This document shows positions 10,743 to 21,742 of a DNA stretch of 64,000 nucleotides, piece by piece. Each line of letters begins with the position of its first letter. Position 1 is the first letter of the stretch. Location: assembly GCA_936440205.1 (NCBI GenBank), contig OW387149.1, positions 3,417,501 to 3,481,500 on the forward strand, in the 5' to 3' direction. Source of the stretch: Lepidonotus clava (Eukaryota > Annelida > Polychaeta > Phyllodocida > Polynoidae). The notes beneath the pieces were generated by a model. The model had not been told where the DNA came from. It saw only the letters and a program-made list of their open reading frames with translations, and ran no database searches. The position numbers were made by a program, and so were the translations under genes.

Positions 10743-11640
10743 ATGCTTGGGGTGGGGCGCGCTAGGGCACGTAAGGAAACGGGGCACCCCTTTTTGTGAT
10801 GAAGTCGTTTTCGTGTCTCGATTCCGCAGGTGGAAGAGGACCAAGGGAACGACCAAATCGGCGCTACACAAAAAGGCTTTGGCCAAAAAGGACTGATCAA
10901 CCTGGGGCCATTGAGTCGGGGCGGTGCGTTGACCACTACAGTAGGAGTGCAGGTCGTTAGGCTGTAGAGATTTGCTACCTAGCTGAAGATTGGTTCTCTT
11001 GCGGATGTAATATAGGTGGGAAATGCGGGGTTGGAACGAAAAACGGCGTTCGGGAGCCACGACGGCCCGAATGTCTAAAGTAGTCCCACGGAGCCGCTTT
11101 CCGGTCAGTTCGGAGGAACCACAGCGTGGAAAAGATTGTTGGATTACAACGGAAGAGAGACCCGGTGGCAAGCTGGTGAAGACTTCTGAAGTAATGCCGA
11201 CTTGGTAATACCGCTTTACAGCGTCCAGGAGACCGGAGGAGAGTAGATGCGGCACTCTCGGGAACGCCGGAGGAACGAACGGACGGCTGTAAAAGGCGAG
11301 GCCTGAAACGAGGACGGGCTTTAAAGTAGGTCGTAAAAGGAGTAAAAGAGGACAAAGAGAACGGGGCGGCGGCGAGGAGATGATAACGCCGAGCCCCTGT
11401 GTTCTCTGGGAAGTGTGCGGAAGCACTGTGAGGGCCGAGATGAAAAAGGCAAGAGAAGGCGACGAGGGATGAAAAGACCGAGGACGTCCGGTGGGGCAAT
11501 AAAAGGCCTCGGAAAAACGCGTGGACGGGCGAAGGGCCGCGAGGTAAAAAGCAGGTGAGGCGGTGACCAGCGGCGGGCCCCGGGGACCGGAAAATAGTAG
11601 GGGGCGCCACCGTAGAAGTGGATGGTGAGTCTGACGCTAG
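10743..11640 (+). other. Spacer between pol and ORF3 of the LTR element
   Basis: About 0.9 kb of GC-rich element DNA. Long open stretches on the minus strand here mirror the GC-rich composition and are not convincing genes. It may hold upstream regulatory DNA for the promoter at 11659-11719. Confidence 0.4.
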
Positions 11641-11658
11641 GGGTCGCTAGTGCAGGCC

Positions 11659-11719
11659 ACGCCCACTTCCGCCTGCGGCGGCTATAAAAGGCAGAGCGCT
11701 CGCCGGAGCAGGTCATTCT
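11659..11719 (+). promoter_or_regulatory. Internal promoter: CACCC/GC box, TATA box and initiator
   Basis: CCACGCCCACTTCCGCC is followed by TATAAAAG (11683-11690) and, with the A 32 bp after the first T of the TATA box, by TCATTC, a match to the arthropod-type initiator TCAKTY (A at 11715). Spacing is ideal for a pol II core promoter. The predicted leader from 11715 to the ATG at 11897 is 182 nt and contains no ATG. Inside an LTR element this suggests a private promoter for ORF3. Confidence 0.7.
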
Positions 11720-11896
11720 GGTCAGCCGATCAGGATTCATCGAATCGCAGACGAGCAGACTGAGCTAAGGAGAAGAAAACAAGAGGAAAAGCAGAGAAGC
11801 GAGACGAGCAGCATCACCACGAGACAAAAACGGAAACGGCTGACGGGACGAGCTTCAGGATTGGAACGAGCCCCGAAAGCCCGGAAAACGGACACG

Positions 11897-14800
11897 ATGA
11901 GCGGACAGTGCTGGGAAGGACATTGTCACGGAAAGGAGTTTAAGCACTTGGCCAAGCATATTAAAGGCCAGCACGATGGATTACGGAAGCAGTACTACAT
12001 GTGCCCGGTGTGTTCGAATCGAGCCTATTCGACACACCAGGACTGGAAGAAGCACATGACGGACTCACACGAAGGGAACCTGCAGAGGGGGATGCCGAAG
12101 CAAGACCCCCTTCTGAGGCTGGAGTATGCTGCGGCGTTCGCCTTGGACCCGAAAGGACGACCGCCGTACACCAGTTTCGCTGCTGGGGATGAAACGGCGG
12201 CCCGGGTAGCCAACATGGAACGGGACTACGCGGTGCGCCATCCGGAGGGGTTTCAACCCCCTGAGAGGGCGGTGGATAAGGAGGCACCGGAGAGGCCGCG
12301 ACGGCATATCCGCATACCTTACTACCCGAGGGCGTCGAGAGGATCCGAGGACAGCGACGCCGAGCAGCTGGAGCAGGTAGCAACCGAAGAAGGATCAGAG
12401 GCCGACGAGGCCGGCGAGGGAGCCCAAGCAGCCAAAGCAGCAGGGAAGGGACCCCTGGCCGAGGTGGCGGAACGATCGACACCCACGCGTCGTTCCCCTC
12501 GGAGGGCCGCGAAAGGAGTACGGAAGGAAGACACCGAGTCGCCACGAAGCGCGAGCCGAGCCGTGGTCAACCCGAAGCCACTCCTGACACCAGACCAAAT
12601 ATCAGGGTTAGTACAGAGCCGAATTAAGAAGTTAAACGCCCAGGGAGAACCACGGGAACCGAGAGGACGAGGACTCCCGGGCAGAGGAAAAGGACGGACA
12701 TCCACACCCACCCCGAAGCCGGGTTGCTCAGGAATACCACCGGGGGCTGAGGTGGTGGAATTGGTGAGCTCGTCCGACGACCAACGACCGAAAGTCAAAG
12801 AGGAAGAGGAGCCGCTCGCTTTCAAGAGGCCCCCGACGCAGGGATGCCCGGCGGAGGAGCCGTCGCGAAAGAAGAAGTGGAAAAAGGTCAAGAAAGTCCC
12901 GAGAGAATTGGAGGAGGGAACGAGTTCGGACCAGTCGGAGTCAGGCAGGAGTATGTCGGCCCGAAGCGATCGGTCTTTGATTATTGCTGAGTCTAGTAGC
13001 ACGGGAGAGCTGGGACCATCGCAGCCTGAGACCTCGACAGGAGTCAGACGGACCACGGGACTAGAACCACCTTGTAGCGACGCACAATTTACTATGATGA
13101 CAGTTCATAAGAAATCAGTGATATACGAATCACGACACCCGAGGTACCCCGGATATTTAAAAGGAACAATGAACCGGGAGGGATCGTTCAGGGGTTACCA
13201 CGAGGCGAGATCCGACCGGGAGCTGGAGGACAGCATTCGGGAAGCACAGGGAGGCCGGCTGGTGGAAAGAGAAGCATTGTACCTAGGGAGGTTTCTACGC
13301 GAGATGGCAGAAAGGCAGGGACTCAAACCGTCGGGGCGAGTGGAGAAAGTAAAGTATGTTCGGCATGCGGCCAGGCCGGAGGACACGGCGTCGATGGCCT
13401 CGACACAGCCGCTGTTCTCTACCCCTACCCCGACGAAAGCGGATTCACCCCTGGAGAAGATGGTATGTAAGCAGCCGATAGTGCCGCCCCCAGGATTGAA
13501 ACGAATGAGAGACATTACGGTAGCTGGGAAGGACATTGTCACGGAAAGGAGTTTAAGCACTTGGCCAAGCATATTAAAGGCCAGCACGATGGATTACGGA
13601 AGCAGTACTACATGTGCCCGGTGTGTTCGAATCGAGCCTATTCGACACACCAGGACTGGAAGAAGCACATGACGGACTCACACGAAGGGAACCTGCAGAG
13701 GGGGATGCCGAAGCAAGACCCCCTTCTGAGGCTGGAGTATGCTGCGGCGTTCGCCTTGGACCCGAAAGGACGACCGCCGTACACCAGTTTCGCTGCTGGG
13801 GATGAAACGGCGGCCCGGGTAGCCAACATGGAACGGGACTACGCGGTGCGCCATCCGGAGGGGTTTCAACCCCCTGAGAGGGCGGTGGATAAGGAGGCAC
13901 CGGAGAGGCCGCGACGGCATATCCGCATACCTTACTACCCGAGGGCGTCGAGAGGATCCGAGGACAGCGACGCCGAGCAGCTGGAGCAGGTAGCAACCGA
14001 AGAAGGATCAGAGGCCGACGAGGCCGGCGAGGGAGCCCAAGCAGCCAAAGCAGCAGGGAAGGGACCCCTGGCCGAGGTGGCGGAACGATCGACACCCACG
14101 CGTCGTTCCCCTCGGAGGGCCGCGAAAGGAGTACGGAAGGAAGACACCGAGTCGCCACGAAGCGCGAGCCGAGCCGTGGTCAACCCGAAGCCACTCCTGA
14201 CACCAGACCAAATATCAGGGTTAGTACAGAGCCGAATTAAGAAGTTAAACGCCCAGGGAGAACCACGGGAACCGAGAGGACGAGGACTCCCGGGCAGAGG
14301 AAAAGGACGGACATCCACACCCACCCCGAAGCCGGGTTGCTCAGGAATACCACCGGGGGCTGAGGTGGTGGAATTGGTGAGCTCGTCCGACGACCAACGA
14401 CCGAAAGTCAAAGAGGAAGAGGAGCCGCTCGCTTTCAAGAGGCCCCCGACGCAGGGATGCCCGGCGGAGGAGCCGTCGCGAAAGAAGAAGTGGAAAAAGG
14501 TCAAGAAAGTCCCGAGAGAATTGGAGGAGGGAACGAGTTCGGACCAGTCGGAGTCAGGCAGGAGTATGTCGGCCCGAAGCGATCGGTCTTTGATTATTGC
14601 TGAGTCTAGTAGCACGGGAGAGCTGGGACCATCGCAGCCTGAGACCTCGACAGGAGTCAGACGGACCACGGGACTAGAACCACCTTGTAGCGACGCACAA
14701 TTTACTATGATGACAGTTCATAAGAAATCAGTGATATACGAATCACGACACCCGAGGTACCCCGGATATTTAAAAGGAACAATGAACCGGGAGGGATCGT

Positions 14801-16020
14801 TCAGGGGTTACCACGAGGCGAGATCCGACCGGGAGCTGGAGGACAGCATTCGGGAAGCACAGGGAGGCCGGCTGGTGGAAAGAGAAGCATTGTACCTAGG
14901 GAGGTTTCTACGCGAGATGGCAGAAAGGCAGGGACTCAAACCGTCGGGGCGAGTGGAGAAAGTAAAGTATGTTCGGCATGCGGCCAGGCCGGAGGACACG
15001 GCGTCGATGGCCTCGACACAGCCGCTGTTCTCTACCCCTACCCCGACGAAAGCGGATTCACCCCTGGAGAAGATGGTATGTAAGCAGCCGATAGTGCCGC
15101 CCCCAGGATTGAAACGAATGAGAGACATTACGGTAGCACCAGACACGCCAGAGACACGGGCGGCGGTTGACAACCTGACTCGAGCCAGTTTGGGGAGCTC
15201 GTTTTTCGGGTCGCAAGGATCGGAAGAGACCCCGGGACCACCGTCGCCCGAACGTATGGGATCGCCGCCAGGACCGGGTACCCCACTCAAGGACGAGGAT
15301 AAACACGGACGGGCGCTACAACCGCGGGTTGTGATACACAGATTACAAATACCGGCTGCCCAGTCCATGGACGCGGAGGTGGAAGACTCAGAGGACATGG
15401 AGTTGGGGCAGGCCGAGACCAGAGGATACGAGCCGGAGAAGCAAGAATTGGACGAGTCGGGAGCGGATTCAGTGTTCGGGTCTATAGGAACGGAGATACC
15501 GACGGCAGGACCATCTAGGGAAACACCGAGACTCAAGTTATTACGGACACAGGCCATTCACCAGGTCTTACAGGGACACTTTCCGGTGACGGCGCGAGCG
15601 GTACGAGACTGGGACGCGGAAGAGGCCATTAGGGTGCAACTGGTGTGGCCCCCGAGGGAGGTGCGAGGAATGACGGCCAAGACAAGAGCAATGGCTTCGG
15701 CGTCTATGGCGTTCCTGATGGCACTAGAAACGGGCCGCAAGCCAGAGACATTTGAAGAAGCGATGGCGCAGTTCCCGACGGCGGCACTGGGGCCGTTGAC
15801 CAGGGAGTTCCCGGGGGTCGACCGGCTAGTTAACGAACACAACCGGACCGTCCAATTGGCTCAGACCCTAGTGATGTACAAAAACGAGGATCAACTGGAT
15901 GACTTGTTGAAGGCGACAAGAGAGGCGGAAAAACAGAGCGGAATGGTGGATCAGCTTCTCGAGCTCCCCGCTAGGGAGGAGAGACTGTTGCTACCGATCC
16001 GGCGCCAAGAAGAGGGGTGA
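11897..16020 (+). CDS. ORF3 region: unknown post-pol protein with C2H2 fingers
   Basis: The first ATG after the internal promoter is at 11897. The encoded sequence opens with two zinc-finger-like motifs (C-x4-C-x10-H-x4-H, then C-x2-C-x13-H-x4-H). A long low-complexity middle follows, rich in Pro, Glu, Ser, Arg and Lys, with basic clusters such as SRKKKWKKVKKV that could be nuclear localisation signals. The C-terminal part (about 15560-16020) looks folded and helical. No signal peptide or membrane segment is seen, so it does not resemble an envelope protein despite its env-like position. Most of the region is present twice in tandem (see the 1,613-bp repeat). I do not recognise the family. 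A nucleic-acid-binding or regulatory role is only inferred from the fingers and charge. Confidence 0.7.
11910..13522 (+). repeat. 1,613-bp internal tandem duplication, copy 1
   Basis: Matches 13523-15135 with no difference noticed across the translated and antisense reading. The junction shares only the dinucleotide GC with the outer ends, which points to a microhomology-mediated or template-switch event. Confidence 0.9.
13523..15135 (+). repeat. 1,613-bp internal tandem duplication, copy 2
   Basis: Second copy, continuing into unique ORF3 sequence after about 15137. The apparent identity of the copies says the duplication is recent, perhaps arising during the reverse transcription that made this insertion. 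Confidence 0.9.
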
Positions 16021-16640
16021 AGTAGATGCTGCTCGAGGTCTTGCACGGAAGGAAAACAGCGCGACGGAACCAGAGGCGGAAGATGGCGCGTCGCGAGTCG
16101 GGTGGGGAGGGATTACGGGGCGTTGGCTCCTCACCCATAGTGTCAAACCCCCAGGGAGAGAACCGGGCCGAGGCGGAGGTACCTGAGCCGCACGGGAGGC
16201 CGCAGCCTGGATAAAAGACTCTCCTGGAGACCGCTGGACGGACCCGAAAACTTTACTTAAACTCATCGGGAACGGACTGGCGGGCTCGAACATTTTTATC
16301 TTAATTTATTCTTATTAGTTTCTTTATGGGAATCTTCTTGCGGAAGTGAACGAAACCACATGTGTTAGGAGGTGTTGAGTGTAATCAGCGAGCTGGAGGG
16401 TCCATGACTGGAACGAACTTACCAAGCCTGCGGGGCGAATACGGGACGGAAGGAGGCGCTAGGAGGAAAAACAAGTTTGTAGCTGTTCCTCTTCTTCCCT
16501 GGAGCCCGCTGCGTTGGTTGGGACCGAGCAGGTGGAACGGGATCGTCCGGTCGCGGAAATCAAATGGATAGCGGGCCGGGCGGCCCGGGAGCGAGAGTGA
16601 AAGTTGGGAGGCGGAATCGAGGAAAGGAAATCAGAATGGA
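16021..16640 (+). other. Element DNA after ORF3, no ORF recognised
   Basis: GC-rich, with short open frames only. I see no recognisable domain or structure. Confidence 0.4.
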
Positions 16641-16649
16641 CAGATAGTG

Positions 16650-18450
16650 TTGTCATTGTAGTCTTTGAGTCGACGGTCGTGCCGGGGTAAATAAGGTACC
16701 GGTGGGCCGGCGACTCGCCGCTGGAGGAAAGGCTGGCGCGGGCCAAGACTGAAAACCCTTCTCCCGCGCTGCCTTGAGCGATCTGGGGGCGAGGAGGAGA
16801 CGACCTCTGTCCTCTAGCGGCACTTCTACTCCCTGCAACTTTGTCTTCTTGATCTTGGATGGATCGATCAGAATGTGGATGAGCCCGGATTCATGTACCA
16901 TCATCTTCTGAGTTTCCTTGTCTTCAGCCTCTTACCGCATACGAAGAGCGGCAAAATGGAATTTTTCGACCTGAATGCTGGTTTTATCGTGCCAGAGTTG
17001 ATGCAGCGAGTCGTGAAAGGATTGCGGCGAGTCGTAGATGTCTCCCGGAGGACCAAGGCACGAGCAGGGACGATAACTTAGGGGCCCTGGCTCGTGACCG
17101 ACCGAAGCAATACATGAACAAGAAACGAAAATTAATAGACTTACTAAAAACTTATATTAATATCTTACCTGCAGTAACGACAGTGACTGCTTCCATGTCG
17201 TATTTCCTGATGTCTTCTTCTCGAGGAACGAAACAAAATAGTCTTTGAAACATATAGGGAAGTAGTCTTTGAAATATACAGGGAGGTGGTGCTTGGAACG
17301 TCGGCCGCGGATGCCTTGATAGACACCTCAAGAGGTCTGCAAAGAGCGACGAGGAGTGATCCTTCTTGGAGTTCGACATCGGATGAGTTCTCTATATATG
17401 CTATTTTCTTGAGAATGGGCCCGTTCCGGATCTCAGAGGTTGACGTTGGGTGCAGATCCCAGTTGATGTCGTCCATCTTCACTTTCTACGGCTTCTTCCT
17501 CTCCTTCTCACTAATATCTTCAACTTACCAACTTCGAACCGTCGTACCTAGGAGCAGCCCGGAACGGCTCGGAGCTGTTGTCTCGGCGTTCGTCATAGGC
17601 ATAGTGGCTTCATGCAATGTGACATGGCACCGTGGACGACTGTGGCCTTACTCCAAAATCAAACCAGACCGGATCTTAAACTCACTTCTATTAACGAACT
17701 ATTTGTTGGTATTACAGTCTCACGAAAATCGTCTAAAAGCACGGCCCTCCGGGAGGACGAAGAGAAAAACTTAGTAAACAGAGCGAGGCCCGAGAGCCTA
17801 GGAAACGAACGAGGGCCCGAGTGCCCGAAGCAGGAATCCTCTTCTTAGGAAAATCATCTCATCAGTAGAACGAAGGAGCCTCCCTCTCGCCCCAAAGAAG
17901 ACTGTCTTCCTGCCGTTGCTTACGGAGGGGGGGAGGGATGAGAGGCACCGGCTCCTGTCATCAAAAGAAACTTCATCAAAATTATCTTCTTAATCGGGTC
18001 TCCGTTCCGGTTGTTGTCATGCCACTTGGGCCCGGAACGGTGACGGAAATACTTTACTGTGGTGGACTCTCTCCGACATCTCTTTCTGAAATCCTGAAAT
18101 CTTCGAGTGTGTCGACGTGGTCGAAGACTGAAAGTCTTGGTGCTGGGTTAACCACGAGGACATGTGTCGTAAAAGTCAAACTTCAGTTCCTGTACGGAAA
18201 ACGGACACTTCATCGATAATTAATGATTCTAATCTTCTCAGTCTTACCTTCACCCGGACTCCATCTCAAAGTTTCACTATGACAAATAGCACGAAACCCG
18301 CGACGTCGTCTGCTGAAGCTTCCACTCTAAGCTTTAATGCATGAAGTTAAGTTCCTTTCCACATACAACGCCATTTTCTTCCTTGGGTACCTTGGCCTTT
18401 GGCTCGAACATGTTGTCCTTGCCAAACGTGAAAAAGTCACTGGGGGGCTC
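16650..18450 (-). pseudogene. Antisense coding-like segments with splice signals inside the LTR element
   Basis: On the minus strand several stretches read like protein rather than chance frames. They are about 18450-18350 (Lys/Glu-rich, with FEPKAKVPKEENG), about 18205-18100, about 17480-17250 (DDINWDLHPTSTSEIRNGP) and about 16925-16810 (MVHESGLIHILIDPSKIKK). They lie next to strong splice-like sites on the same strand: CAG/GTAAGAT near 17168, AAG/GTAAGAC near 18252 and an acceptor-like TTTTCCGTACAG near 18196. This looks like an antisense, intron-bearing gene or captured host DNA. The copy is fragmentary, the product is not recognised, and I do not assemble a protein from it. The plus strand has an alternative short frame (16960-17081) after an acceptor-like TTTCCTTGTCTTCAG. 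Confidence 0.4.
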
Positions 18451-18596
18451 TGAATGCCGAGGCGACCGAGGGTGCGAAGTTCAAAAAGAACATTCTATCT
18501 ACAAAAACTTCAGTCTTTCTTCTTCAACTCATCCTTAAAATCATCATCATCACCTAAGAGAACGCAGAGAAGAGTAATAGTTACGGAAGAACGAGG

Positions 18597-18998
18597 GGTC
18601 ACGACCGACCGGGTAGGAGAATCACGACCGATTCTCTACCCAAAAACAACGGAGAACGTCTGGACGACGGTAGAACGGACCGAGGGTCGAGAGGACTAAG
18701 GGTCACGACCGACCCTGGCCTCTGGGTGGGAGAGTCGCGACCGATTCTCCACCCGAACTAGGGGAGAACGTCTGGACGACGAAAAACGAAGGGAACGGGG
18801 GCACTGCGGGTCACGACCGACCCATGGCCCCGGGCAGGAGGACCACGACCGGTCCCTCTGTCCTAATGAGGGTAAAAAGGCGAGGAAAAACGCGCCGAGG
18901 GTCTAAGTAAATAGAGCCCAGAGGAGAGGAGCGGGGGCGACGGGGTCACGACCGATCCCCAGTCCCGGGTGGGAGAGCCACGACCCGCTCGCTCATCC
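18597..18998 (+). repeat. Array of eight hairpins with an invariant ACGACC-type loop
   Basis: Four tandem modules of about 103-134 bp each hold a short and a long stem-loop. Short ones: 18597-18610, 18699-18716, 18808-18823, 18942-18959. Long ones: 18611-18641, 18724-18754, 18832-18863, 18967-18998. The six-base loop is ACGACC in seven and GCGACC in one, while the stems change with compensation, e.g. GAGAATC/GATTCTC versus GGACC/GGTCC versus GGGTC/GACCC. The first two long hairpins have 12 paired positions with one bulged G at a similar place. Spacers repeat GGAGAACGTCTGGACGACG. Conserved loops with co-varying stems argue for a selected RNA structure. Confidence 0.8.
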
Positions 18999-19350
18999 TA
19001 AAGACGAGAAAAAGAGGAAGTATAAAACGGGTCCTAATAGATCCAGGATAGAGAACTCTGACGAAGATAAAAAGAGACTAAGATATATAAAACGAATTAT
19101 ATGAACTTTCATTAAGAAGAGAGAAAAACGAAGAACGAAAAACGAAGAAAGAAGAGAAACAATAATTAGCCGGATAGGCCCCGGGGGCCCTCCGAAGTAG
19201 ACCGGGGAGGACAGAGGGTGACACCTCCTCCTCTGCCGATAAGGAGCGTAGGATTGAAATGTTTCTGGTTCTAGAGTATGTTCTGTTGTCGTTGCTGTAT
19301 GAACTGTTTTGAAATTTTGTAAAACGTGTTTTCCCACCTTTCAAGAAGGT

Positions 19351-19359
19351 GCGGGAGGG
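19351..19359 (+). promoter_or_regulatory. Polypurine tract
   Basis: GCGGGAGGG lies immediately before the 3' LTR, where plus-strand DNA synthesis is primed in LTR elements. It is short, and its role is inferred from position. Confidence 0.6.
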
Positions 19360-20365
19360 TGTGATGAACGGCTATTCAGCCAAAATACATAGAGGTTAAA
19401 ATAATAGAAATAAGGTAATAATAGAAATATATGTAAGAGAACGAAATATATGTAAGAGAACGAAATATATGTAAGAGAACGAAATAGATGTAAAGGAACG
19501 AATATGTAATAATGAACGAAAGTATAGAAAGCCTGAAAAAGAGGCACGAATATGTAAAGAACGAACATGTAAAGAACGAATAACGAATATGTAAGGAACG
19601 AAAACGTAAAGGAACGAAACCCGGAAATATGTAAACCGGAAGTGAAATGTAAACCGGAAACGGGATATATAAACCGGAAGTGACGTCAGTTGTAGGTCAC
19701 GTGACCGAAGGCAGCCAATCAGGGCTGACCTCTCTAGTATATAAAGGGGCGGTGAGGCCCGAATAAACAGAGTTCTTTAACAGTTCTCCTGGTGTCCAGA
19801 CGTGTCCTCTTTCCTGAAACAACCGCTAAAGATGAGCCGATCAGAGTAATTAAGCCGAAGTTAGGACAAAACAGTCGAAGTTCGAGATAGGTAGTAGAAA
19901 CATAGGGTAAGGGGCCCGATGGCCCGAAGAACGAGGAACGAGGGAACGGAGTAGGGCACGAAGGCCCGAAGTAGTACCGGAAACCGAGGCGTAGTATGGT
20001 ACGAAGACATGGGGAGCGGAACGAGGGAGCGAAGTCCGCGGGGACGAGGGCGCGGCATGCTCGGCCCCACGCTACCAAACAATAGGCGACCGTCGGCCCG
20101 TCGCCCCCGCGGACCGGAACTCAGGGGTGGACCGCCCCCCGGCCGACCCGTACCCCTACCGTAATTTCCCTCCCCCGCAGTCCTCCGTCGACATCGAGTG
20201 CCGATTCCCGATCGATTCGCTCAGCCCCCCCTCGTGCACGAGGCACGACTCTAGAAACACATCTCGGTTCTTGGCCCGGATTCCCCGTCCGCCCCGAGAC
20301 CCGAACAACCCCCACGTTCCTCTGTTGTAAGAATCGGCAACCCCGACTTACCAGAGAACGTCACA
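19360..20365 (+). repeat. 3' LTR (1,006 bp)
   Basis: Same length as the 5' LTR, with about two mismatches. It is preceded by the purine tract GCGGGAGGG. The poly(A) signal AATAAA is at 19762-19767 and the TATA-like TATATAAAG at 19738-19746. Confidence 0.95.
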
Positions 20366-20369
20366 GAAT
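20366..20369. repeat. Target site duplication GAAT, right copy
   Basis: It pairs with 5094-5097. A fifth base (A) could be shared with the LTR end, so a 5-bp duplication cannot be fully excluded. Confidence 0.8.
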
Positions 20370-21167
20370 AAACCACTTTAGATCAAACACATACTACTTT
20401 CTCTTCTCGCAAGGCATTCCTCTAATGGCCTTAGGCTCTCAGTACCCCACCAATTGTCCACTAAGTCTACCTAGGCCTTAACTGATTGTACAAACTCTCA
20501 GCTTAGACTAATGTTGCGTTATGTTGATACACTGCTTGGCAATCGCTCAGAAGGTTAAACGATCTAAACTGTTCATGTAAACCAATAGAGCTCAGCCCTA
20601 TCAAATACCGATGATTTAACCCTTCCTTCAGATTACAACACTTAATTTATTCTCTTTTAAAAGGCAGTCACTATGTAAGTTCAATCTCTTTTGAGTAGAA
20701 TTCAGAATTTTTACAATAGGGCACCCAAGCGGCCGTATTCAAATATCGGGATCCGTCCCCTGTATTATCATTATTTTCACAAAGGAGACTACATGATAAA
20801 ATTAACGGTTAAATTCCAAAACTGTAATAAATAAATATGCAAATGCTGTTACACGATAGATGACAATGTAAGTATGAATATAATCTCAGTAACGTGTCTT
20901 TCAATACGAGTTGATAATCATTATTTTGTTTTTCTTTCGCAAAATAAAATATAGTTTAAATAAGATGAATTATAAATATTGTATTGCAAGAAAAAAATCA
21001 ATCTAAAAGAATTGATATTTCATTCAATATCACATTAAAACATTTTGACCACCAAAGTGTTAAGGATCAGTACTTACGAAGTAGCCTAATTATTTTGATA
21101 TGTTGACCCAGCACTTAAGACCCAATCCCCTCTACTCAAACAACCCTCTCTTCACCTCTCACTCATA
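20370..21167. other. AT-rich non-coding flank
   Basis: No gene, repeat end or RNA was recognised. Confidence 0.5.
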
Positions 21168-21388
21168 AGGGCCATACCCACTAGACAATTATCCCTGAGT
21201 TGGCCGACAGATCGCTGCTAAAACCGGCCGATTCTGCCCATAGAATCAGCAGATTTTGCCGACGATTCAGATCAAACAAGCCCATTCCAATAAACCATAC
21301 TAACAGGCAACTCTAAAAATCGGTCGATTTTAGCAGCAATATTATATTATTGCCAACTGTGTAAAAATTGCCTAGTGGGTATGGGGCT
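21168..21388. mobile_element. MITE family M4 (GGGCCATACCCACTAG ends)
   Basis: The left GGGCCATACCCACTAGACAA and right AATTGCCTAGTGGGTATGG ends are inverted repeats. The interior carries repeated CGGCCGATT words. Other copies or halves: 26135-26252 (right half), 33101-33402 (full), 41038-41160 (left half) and a weak one near 32477-32740. Confidence 0.75.
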
Positions 21389-21742
21389 TTATTCCTAGTT
21401 CCTCACTTTCCCTCCAGAGGCCACTCCTGTCGTCTCCCCCTAACTCTCATACCCTGTCAAACTTCCTGAAACTACTTGGAAAACTTTCACCTCTTGCCAG
21501 GAAATCCAGGTGTTTCCCAGAAGTAGCAAACTTCCAGGAAATGTGTATGGTGGATTTCTGTGTCTGTGAGTAGTGCATTTGGATATATCCATGGGAGTTA
21601 TGTGAGTTTTGCAACCTTTGGATTATCGTATGGAGACTCCTCCAGGGGTGAGAGCATACAGTACTCATGTAGGCCTGGAGGGTACACCCTGGAGTTTATA
21701 TATGATGGGACCTACACCTAGGATACACTGGAGTATGTGTAC
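21389..21742. other. Non-coding, with a CTGGAG/CTCCAG-rich patch
   Basis: Both CTCCAGG and its complement CCTGGAG occur several times between 21410 and 21735. No gene is supported. Confidence 0.4.

Larger units (their letters stand above)
5098..20365 (+). mobile_element. Young Ty3/gypsy (Metaviridae) LTR retrotransposon, about 15.3 kb
   Basis: A complete layout is seen: 5' LTR, primer-binding-site-like TGGTGGCAGCGG at 6105, gag, pol in the order PR-RT-RNH-IN, a long post-pol segment, a purine tract (about 19351-19358) and 3' LTR. The PR-RT-RNH-IN order, the YLDD box and the C-terminal GPY/F-like integrase module are typical of Ty3/gypsy. GAAT flanks both ends (5094-5097, 20366-20369). The LTRs differ at about two of 1,006 positions, so the insertion is very recent. 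The internal part is much more GC-rich than the host flanks. As a fossil copy it looks nearly whole, with about one break in pol plus an internal duplication after pol. At 15.3 kb it is long for the family because of the 8.6-kb post-pol segment. Confidence 0.95.

Noticed and set aside
9958-11610. Long minus-strand frames of 208-341 codons after pol
   Set aside because: Low-complexity Ser/Pro/Arg/Leu content and no recognisable motif; explained by GC-rich composition lacking stop codons.
11961-14669. Pairs of identical minus-strand frames under ORF3
   Set aside because: Their duplication simply follows the 1,613-bp tandem repeat, and they are shadows of ORF3.
17286-17774. 162-codon plus-strand frame with two hydrophobic stretches, considered as an envelope remnant
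   Set aside because: No signal peptide, cleavage site or fusion-peptide pattern; its first codons overlap antisense coding-like sequence that looks more natural.
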